Below are positions 55,446 to 64,000 of a stretch of 64,000 nt of DNA, one piece after another (position 1 is the first letter of the stretch; the number at the start of each line of letters is the position of its first letter). The notes below the pieces were generated by a model, which made no database searches, was not told where the DNA came from, and saw nothing but the letters and a program-made list of their open reading frames with translations. Source of the stretch: Aeromonas tecta (GTDB lineage Bacteria > Pseudomonadota > Gammaproteobacteria > Enterobacterales > Aeromonadaceae); NCBI RefSeq assembly GCF_000820185.1, contig NZ_CDCA01000050.1, positions 24,869-88,868 on the forward strand. The letters are read 5' to 3'. A program made the translations under genes and the position numbers.

Positions 55446-57920
55446 ATGGCTACCAAGAAGAAGACAGACCAGGATCTCCAACTGGATAAAGATCAGCTCA
55501 AGGCGAGTATCGTGCGTCACCTGCGTTCTACCTTGGGGACAAGCGAACAGAAAGCCTCGCCAGAAGCGTGGTGGAAAGCGACCGCCGCCGCCGTCAATGA
55601 ACAGGTGTACGAGCGCCTGACCCGTACTCAGCAGACGCATTTCAAGAAAGATACCCGTGCCATTCACTATCTCTCTGCTGAATTCTTGATGGGGCGCCTG
55701 ACCTCCAACAACCTGCATAACCTCTCCCTCTACAAGGTCTGCGAAGAGGCCTTGGGCGAACTTGGTCTGGAACTGACCGACCTGTGCGAACAAGAGCCCG
55801 ACATGGCGCTTGGCAACGGTGGCCTGGGTCGTCTGGCGGCCTGTTTCATCGATTCACTGGCCACCCTGAACTACCCGGCGGTCGGTTACGGCATTCACTA
55901 TGAGCACGGCCTGTTCCGCCAGGAGATCCAGGATGGTCGTCAAATCGAGCGCCCGGACTCCTGGCGTGAATATGGCAACCCCTGGGAGATCTGCCGCCCC
56001 GAGTCGGTGCAGGAGATCCCGCTCTACGGCTACGTTGAGACCGTGTTTGGTGACAACGGCGGCCTGAAGAAGGTGTGGCACGCCGGTCGCAAAATCAAAG
56101 GGGTGCCTTGGGATATCCCGGTGGTCGGTTTTGGCGGGCACACCGTCAACATACTGCGACTGTGGGAATCCCGTGCCTCCGAGTTCTTCGACTGGGATGT
56201 GTTCAACGCGGGGGGCTATATCGACTCCCAGGCGGAAAAAGCCCAGGCCGAGACCATCTCCAAGGTGCTCTATCCGAACGATGAGACCGATGCCGGTAAA
56301 GAGCTGCGCCTGATCCAGCAGTACTTCTTCTGCGCCTGCTCCATCAAGGACATCATGCGCCGCTACAAGCGGGTTCATGGCAGCGATTTTACCAATTTCG
56401 CCGCCCAGATCGCCATTCAGCTCAACGACACTCATCCGACCGTGGCGATCCCCGAGCTGATGCGAGTGCTGGTGGATGAAGAAGACTTGCACTGGGATGC
56501 CGCCTGGGCCATCTGCTACCGGGTCTTCTCCTACACCAACCACACCCTGCTGCCAGAAGCGCTGGAGAAGTGGTCGGTCAGCCTGTTTGAGAAGGTGCTG
56601 CCTCGTCACCTCGAGATCATCTACGAGATCAATGCCCAGTTCCTGAACAAGCTGGTGGAGCCGAAGTGGCCGGGTAACGATGCCATCAAGGCCAAGCTCT
56701 CCATCATCGAAGAGGGGGATGTGCGCAAGGTCCGCATGGGTAACCTGTGCGTGATTGGCTCCTCCAAGGTTAACGGCGTGGCCGAAATTCACTCCAAGCT
56801 GGTGAAGGAAGATCTCTTCCCCGAGTTCGCCGCGCTCTGGCCAGAGAAGATGTGCAACGTCACCAACGGTGTCACCCCCCGTCGCTGGCTGCTGGCCTGC
56901 AACCCCGAGCTTGCCGAGCTGTATAACGAGGTGGTGGGCAAGGAGTGGCCGCTGCAACTGGACAAGCTGCGTGCCGTCACCAAGTTTGCCGACGACGAGG
57001 CGTTCCAGCAGCAGTTTATGACCATCAAGCGTCATAACAAGGAGAAACTGGTCAAGGTCATCAAGGCCGAAACCGGCATCGATGTCAGTGCCGAGGCGAT
57101 CTTCGACGTCCAGATCAAGCGTCTGCACGAATACAAGCGTCAGCAGCTCAATCTCATTCACATCATGGCGCTCTATCGTCGCCTGCTGGCCAACCCCGAC
57201 TATGACATGCACCCGCGGGTGTTCATCTTCGGCTCCAAGGCGGCGCCAGGCTACAAGCTGGCGAAAGACATCATCTACGCCATCAACAAGCTGGCCGAGC
57301 GGGTCAACAATGACGCCCGCATCCAAGGCAAGCTGAAGGTGGTGTTCATGCCGAACTACCGCGTCAGCCTGGCCGAGAAGATGATCCCGGCGGCCGATGT
57401 CTCCGAGCAGATCTCCACCGCCGGTTACGAGGCGTCCGGCACCGGCAACATGAAGATGGCACTGAACGGCGCCATCACCATCGGCACGCTGGATGGGGCC
57501 AATATCGAGATCGCGGAAGAGGCGGGCGTCGAAAACTGTGCCATCTTCGGTCTGAACGTGGACGAGGTGAAGGCGTTGAAGACGCGGGGCTACAACCCCT
57601 ATGACTTCTACTATGCCAACTCCGAGCTCAAGGCGGTGCTGGACTGGTTCGATACCGACTACTTCACGCCGGGTCGTCCGGGCGAGCTCTCCTCCATCAA
57701 GCGCTCCTTGTTGGAAGGAGGTGATCCTTACCTGACGCTGGCGGACTTTGCCGCCTACTCGGATGCACACAAGCTGATCGATACCTGGTATCGGGACCCG
57801 GCGCTGTGGGCCAAGAAGGCGATCATCAACTCGGCCACCATGGGCAAGTTCAACTCTGACCGCTCCATCCAGGACTATGTGGACAGGATCTGGAACCTGA
57901 AGGCCTGCGACATCGGTTAA
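55446..57920 (+). CDS. glgP: Glycogen/maltodextrin phosphorylase
   Basis: 824 aa family 35 glucan phosphorylase releasing glucose 1-phosphate from glycogen or maltodextrins. Motifs: GNGGLGRLAACFIDSLATLNYPAVGYGI, HLNDTHP-type QLNDTHPTVAIPELMR, FTNVTNGVTPRRW-type NVTNGVTPRRWL, and the PLP-lysine signature EASGTGNMKMALNGA. Close in length to E. coli GlgP (815). GlgP and MalP cannot be separated from sequence alone; there are no mal or other glg genes beside it. A LacI-type operator upstream suggests sugar-responsive repression. Confidence 0.93.
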   Translation: MATKKKTDQDLQLDKDQLKASIVRHLRSTLGTSEQKASPEAWWKATAAAVNEQVYERLTRTQQTHFKKDTRAIHYLSAEFLMGRLTSNNLHNLSLYKVCEEALGELGLELTDLCEQEPDMALGNGGLGRLAACFIDSLATLNYPAVGYGIHYEHGLFRQEIQDGRQIERPDSWREYGNPWEICRPESVQEIPLYGYVETVFGDNGGLKKVWHAGRKIKGVPWDIPVVGFGGHTVNILRLWESRASEFFDWDVFNAGGYIDSQAEKAQAETISKVLYPNDETDAGKELRLIQQYFFCACSIKDIMRRYKRVHGSDFTNFAAQIAIQLNDTHPTVAIPELMRVLVDEEDLHWDAAWAICYRVFSYTNHTLLPEALEKWSVSLFEKVLPRHLEIIYEINAQFLNKLVEPKWPGNDAIKAKLSIIEEGDVRKVRMGNLCVIGSSKVNGVAEIHSKLVKEDLFPEFAALWPEKMCNVTNGVTPRRWLLACNPELAELYNEVVGKEWPLQLDKLRAVTKFADDEAFQQQFMTIKRHNKEKLVKVIKAETGIDVSAEAIFDVQIKRLHEYKRQQLNLIHIMALYRRLLANPDYDMHPRVFIFGSKAAPGYKLAKDIIYAINKLAERVNNDARIQGKLKVVFMPNYRVSLAEKMIPAADVSEQISTAGYEASGTGNMKMALNGAITIGTLDGANIEIAEEAGVENCAIFGLNVDEVKALKTRGYNPYDFYYANSELKAVLDWFDTDYFTPGRPGELSSIKRSLLEGGDPYLTLADFAAYSDAHKLIDTWYRDPALWAKKAIINSATMGKFNSDRSIQDYVDRIWNLKACDIG

Positions 57921-57939
57921 TCACACCAGGACAACAAGC

Positions 57940-57965
57940 AACCCCCGCACTGCGGGGGTTTTTTA
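57940..57965 (+). terminator. Terminator of glgP
   Basis: 10-bp stem AACCCCCGCA-C-TGCGGGGGTT followed by TTTT, 20 bp after the stop. Confidence 0.93.
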
Positions 57966-58065
57966 TTCTGCTCTTATTGGGTTTTTACTGTGCAATTGAC
58001 TGCTTTGTTTAGCCTTGGTGGTGTAGTTGGGTAGTTTTTAGATGTGGAGCAGTGAGAGATAAGGA

Positions 58066-58092
58066 TAAAAAAGGGCCCCGTTGAGGGGCCCT
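58066..58092 (-). terminator. Terminator of the dicarboxylate symporter gene
   Basis: On the minus strand AGGGCCCC-TCAAC-GGGGCCCT followed by TTTTT, 23 bp after the stop. Confidence 0.92.
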
Positions 58093-58114
58093 GGCATCCG
58101 GTATGGGCAGAGGA

Positions 58115-59500
58115 TCAGTGCAGGATGTCGCCGAAGCAATAAGCCAGCAGGGTCAGAATGACGGTGAACACCAGGTTCAACACCAGGCCGGCCCGCATCA
58201 TCTCGCGCTGCTGGATATGGCCGCTGGCGAAGACGATGGCATTGGGCGGTGTGGCCACCGGCAGCATGAAGGCGCAGGAAGCGCCGACGGCAATCAGCAC
58301 CGACATGACGATGGGGGAGACGCCGAGCGCCTCGGCCACACCGGCGAAGAGCGGCACCAGCAGGGCGGCGGTGGCGGTGTTGGATACCAGCTCGGTCAGG
58401 AAGATCACGAAGGTGGCAAGACACAGCAGGATGATGAAGATGGGCATGGTGGCGAGGGCGCCGGACAGGTGCTCCGCCAGGAAGGCGTTGGCACCGGTCT
58501 GCTTGAGGATCGCACTCAGGGTCAGGCCACCTCCGAACAACAGCAGCACACCCCAGTCGGTGTTCTGGTTGATGTCATCCCAGCTGGCGACCCGGCTGAC
58601 GGCGATGGCCAGGATGGCGCCCATGGCGATCAGGGTATCGAACTGGGGAATTCCCCCCAGCGCCGCGGCGATGGGTTGTGAGCCGATCCACAGCAGCACG
58701 GTCGCGAGGAAGATGAGCAGGGTGGTCTTGCGCTGTCCGGTCCATTCTATGGTGACCTTCTCGGTGCTGACCTGGTGGGAGAGGTTGGGGCGCACCACCA
58801 GATAGAGCAGACCTATGCCCACCGGCATGAAGATGAGCACCACAGGGATGCCAAATTTCAGCCAGTCGGTGAAGCCGAGGCCCATCTGGGCGGCGGCGAT
58901 GGCATTGGGGGGGCTGCCGACCAGGGTGCCAATGCCGCCGATGCTGGCGCTGTAGGCGACCCCCAGCAGGACGAAGACCAGGGTGCGGCGCTCTTTTTGG
59001 GTATCGATGCCTTTGAGCATGCCGAGGGCGAGCGGCATCATCATGGCCGCGGTGGCGGTGTTGCTGATCCACATGGAGAGGGCGGCCGTGATGGTGAACA
59101 GCACGATGGCGGCCCAGCCGAGGTGCCCCTTGGCGAGCTGCATCACCTTGGCGGCGATCTGGGTGTCGAGTCCCTGTTTGGAGAGGGCCGCGGCCAGTGC
59201 GAAGCCGCCGAAGAACAGGAACAGCACCGGGTTGGCAAAGTCGGTCAACGACTTGCTCATGTCGAACACCCCGAGCAGGGTGGCGAGTACCGGAATGGCG
59301 ATGGCGGTGATGGTGATGTTCACCGCTTCGGTCAGCCAGAGGATGGCGACGAAGATCAGAATGCCGAGGCCCTTGTTGATCATGGGATCAAACGGGAGCC
59401 AGGCGAGCATGGCGCAGAGCAGCAGGACGTCCAGAATGACGATCCCTGCCTTGATGTCCAGCCAGCGTGGTGGGGTGGAGGGGAGTGCAGAGGTGTGCAT
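58115..59500 (-). CDS. DASS family Na+/dicarboxylate symporter, VcINDY-like
   Basis: 461 aa, nearly the same length as the Vibrio cholerae symporter VcINDY and very similar in motif layout: two SNT signature motifs (SNTATAAMMMPLALGML and SNTATAALLVPLFAGVAEALG), GSPPNAIAAAQMG and ATPPNAIVFASGHI, with about 11 TM and two re-entrant hairpins. Expected to import C4-dicarboxylates such as succinate with sodium. Monocistronic. Substrate assignment is by family. Confidence 0.93.
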   Translation of the reverse strand: MHTSALPSTPPRWLDIKAGIVILDVLLLCAMLAWLPFDPMINKGLGILIFVAILWLTEAVNITITAIAIPVLATLLGVFDMSKSLTDFANPVLFLFFGGFALAAALSKQGLDTQIAAKVMQLAKGHLGWAAIVLFTITAALSMWISNTATAAMMMPLALGMLKGIDTQKERRTLVFVLLGVAYSASIGGIGTLVGSPPNAIAAAQMGLGFTDWLKFGIPVVLIFMPVGIGLLYLVVRPNLSHQVSTEKVTIEWTGQRKTTLLIFLATVLLWIGSQPIAAALGGIPQFDTLIAMGAILAIAVSRVASWDDINQNTDWGVLLLFGGGLTLSAILKQTGANAFLAEHLSGALATMPIFIILLCLATFVIFLTELVSNTATAALLVPLFAGVAEALGVSPIVMSVLIAVGASCAFMLPVATPPNAIVFASGHIQQREMMRAGLVLNLVFTVILTLLAYCFGDILH

Positions 59501-59654
59501 GTTGTTCTCTCGGTTAATTTATGGTTGTTGTTGTGTTGCCGAGGTTACATTTATCCCCCTATTTGAAACAGGGGGATATCGTCAAAGCATGTGTCGTCTC
59601 ACAGAGTCAACTGAAAATGGATCTAATCAGAAACACAAATCCAACAAATTTTTT

Positions 59655-60095
59655 TCATTCTGCCGGTGTCGTCAGGTTGAGCAGCCACTCCCGAAACAGA
59701 CTGGGGGGCAGTGAGCCGCTGCGCTGAGCCAGGATCTGGCCCTGCTTGAAGACCATCAGGGTGGGGATGCTGCGAATGGCGTAGCGACTGGCAATGGCCG
59801 CCTCTTGTTCGGTATCGAGTTTCACGAAACGGATGCGGGGCTCGAGTTCCTGGGCGAGCTGCTTGAACACCGGGGCAAACTGTAGGCAGGGGCCGCACCA
59901 GCTGGCCCAGAAATCGACCACGACCGGGATGTCGGAGCCGATCAGGGTATCGAACTGCGCCGTGCGCCCCACCACGGGGCTGACCCCGAACAGGGTCGCG
60001 CTGCAGCGGCCACACTTCGCATTTGAATCCATTTTATCGCCGGGTAGACGGTTGCGCGTAAAGCAGTGGCTACAATAGGTGGTGATAAGTGACAT
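59655..60095 (-). CDS. trxC: Thioredoxin 2 TrxC
   Basis: 146 aa (E. coli 139). The N-terminal zinc finger uses Cys8, Cys11, Cys28 and Cys31; the thioredoxin fold follows with active site WCGPC (67-70) and the cis-proline segment IRSIPTLMVFKQG. Cytoplasmic disulfide reductase linked to oxidative stress. Divergent from the hybrid kinase gene. Confidence 0.96.
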   Translation of the reverse strand: MSLITTYCSHCFTRNRLPGDKMDSNAKCGRCSATLFGVSPVVGRTAQFDTLIGSDIPVVVDFWASWCGPCLQFAPVFKQLAQELEPRIRFVKLDTEQEAAIASRYAIRSIPTLMVFKQGQILAQRSGSLPPSLFREWLLNLTTPAE

Positions 60096-60246
60096 AATTG
60101 GTTCCTCAATCCAGGTCCGGCAACATCTTTATTGCATTTATAGAACTGACTAACGGTAACATAGCCGCCAGTTATTTTTCACAGTCAGCGATCCGGGGAG
60201 CAGGGTGTCACCGGATGGCTGACCATGACAAGAGAATCGAGACGGG

Positions 60247-63045
<2,799 letters not shown>

Positions 63046-63105
63046 GACAGGGGAGATAGCAATCGTTCTCAAGCCAGCCACTTCAGGCTATGATGACCGG
63101 CTCCC

Positions 63106-63130
63106 ATCGCCCCCACCTCGGGGGCGATTG
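63106..63130 (+). terminator. Weak terminator after the hybrid kinase gene
   Basis: 9-bp stem ATCGCCCCC-ACCTC-GGGGGCGAT followed by TGTTATT, between the kinase and mdlA. The T-run is interrupted, so readthrough into mdlA is possible. Confidence 0.6.
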
Positions 63131-63188
63131 TTATTGGGCTTCTCTTATTACCCGCGGCCGCCGGTGCGCCGTGAGAAAGGATGTTGAT

Positions 63189-64000
63189 GTGAGCGTATTT
63201 TTACGACTTGGCTGGTTTTTCAAGGATCAGTGGCGGCGTTATCTGACCGCCATCTCGCTGCTGATGATGGTGGCGCTGTTGACCGTGATCCCGCCCAAGG
63301 TGGTGGGTTGGGTGGTGGATGGCATCGCCAAGGGGGATCTCGATCAGGGCACCCTGATGGGGTATCTGGCGGGGCTCTTCGTGCTTGGTCTGCTCATCTA
63401 TCTGCTGCGCTATGTGTGGCGGGTCATGCTGTTTGGCGCCTCCTATCGCCTCGCCTATGTGCTGCGCAACCGACTGTTCAGCCATTTCACCCGCATGAGC
63501 CCCGATTTCTACCAGCGCCACCGTACCGGCGATCTGATGGCCCATGCCACCAACGACATCCAGGCTGTGGAGATGACCGCTGGGGAGGGGGTACTGACCC
63601 TGGTGGACTCCTTCATCGTCGGGATCCTGGTGCTCTCCATCATGTGCAGCCAGTACTCCTGGCAGCTGACCCTGCTCTCCCTGCTGCCCCTGCCGGTGAT
63701 GGCCTTCTTCATGAACCGCTTTGGTACCCAGATCTACAAGGAGTTCAAGGCGGCGCAAGGGGCCTTCTCCAAGCTCAATAACAAGACCCAGGAAGCCCTC
63801 TCCGGCGTGCGGGTGCTCAAGTCCTATGCGGTGGAGTCTCTCGAAGATCAGGGCTTTGCCGAGCTGACCCGCCAGGCGGGGGAGCGCAACATGGCGGTGG
63901 CCCGCATCGATGCCAAGTTCGATCCCGTCATCTACCTGTGCATCGGCTGCTCCTATTTCCTAGCGGTGGCGGGGGGCAGCGCCCTGGTGCTGCGTGGCGA
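63189..64000 (+). CDS. mdlA: Multidrug ABC exporter half MdlA, 5' part, cut by window edge
   Basis: The 270 visible codons encode an N-terminal ABC exporter membrane domain collinear with E. coli MdlA (SmdA): PPKVVGWVVDGIAKGD, YLLRYVWRVMLFGASYRLAY, the FYQRHRTGDLMAHATNDIQAVEMTAGEGVLTLVDS coupling region, and RIDAKFDPVIYL. The GTG at 63189, with AAAGGA upstream, is the likely start; a nearby ATG is in another frame. The ATP-binding domain and the expected partner mdlB lie outside the window. Confidence 0.93.
   Translation, partial: MSVFLRLGWFFKDQWRRYLTAISLLMMVALLTVIPPKVVGWVVDGIAKGDLDQGTLMGYLAGLFVLGLLIYLLRYVWRVMLFGASYRLAYVLRNRLFSHFTRMSPDFYQRHRTGDLMAHATNDIQAVEMTAGEGVLTLVDSFIVGILVLSIMCSQYSWQLTLLSLLPLPVMAFFMNRFGTQIYKEFKAAQGAFSKLNNKTQEALSGVRVLKSYAVESLEDQGFAELTRQAGERNMAVARIDAKFDPVIYLCIGCSYFLAVAGGSALVLRG

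Overview
The window looks like a chromosomal segment from a gammaproteobacterium, most probably Aeromonas or a close relative. The coding DNA is GC-rich. The gene order dsbB-nhaB-fadR next to a SpoVR gene is shared with enterics, most proteins align by eye to E. coli or Vibrio families, and a giant adhesin carries T1SS-143-type repeats, a family known from Vibrio and Aeromonas. No phage, insertion sequence, CRISPR array or rRNA operon is visible.

Layout. 1-807: 5' part of nrfA (periplasmic nitrite ammonification, minus strand). 1537-12570: an 11-kb gene for a LapA/Bap-like, type-I-secreted surface adhesin with an N-terminal retention module, a TAAG motif at the expected LapG cleavage position, three Ig-like domains, about eight T1SS-143 repeats, cadherin-like repeats and an RTX secretion signal. 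12708-17007: glpACB (anaerobic glycerol-3-phosphate dehydrogenase) with a perfect CRP site upstream and a decayed duplicate of the glpC 3' end downstream. 17281-19528: ychJ and a Cache-domain chemoreceptor. 19634-26238: an Mlc-like ROK regulator coupled to a CitA/CitB-type two-component pair, convergent with the tctCBA tricarboxylate transporter. 26527-29954: a membrane-bound lytic transglycosylase-like protein and YbjL. 30728-30803: tRNA-Asn. 30939-34556: uvrB, a DUF1232 protein, dedA and dsbB. 34642-42314: nhaB, fadR, and a prkA-yeaH-spoVR stress operon. 42651-42895: an apparently unannotated small RNA gene with its own promoter, three hairpins and terminator, followed by a heptanucleotide tandem repeat. 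42906-46417: a RecQ-like helicase and sstT. 46440-48600: an AT-rich pocket with two poorly characterised genes. 48632-57920: sdaC, nudL, pabB, a class I fumarase, SOS-controlled sulA, a DUF4250 protein and glycogen phosphorylase. 58115-64000: a VcINDY-like dicarboxylate symporter, trxC, a tripartite hybrid histidine kinase and the start of mdlA.

Theme. Much of the window serves a facultative anaerobe: nitrite respiration, anaerobic glycerol-3-phosphate oxidation, fumarase, and uptake of C4-dicarboxylates, tricarboxylates, serine and threonine. It also carries stress and envelope functions (UvrB, SulA, PrkA/YeaH/SpoVR, DsbB, DedA, NhaB) and one very large biofilm adhesin. The least explained items are the small RNA locus at 42.7 kb, the glpC remnant, the ROK/two-component coupling, alternative hairpins in the prkA leader, and the AT-rich pocket at 46.5-48.6 kb.
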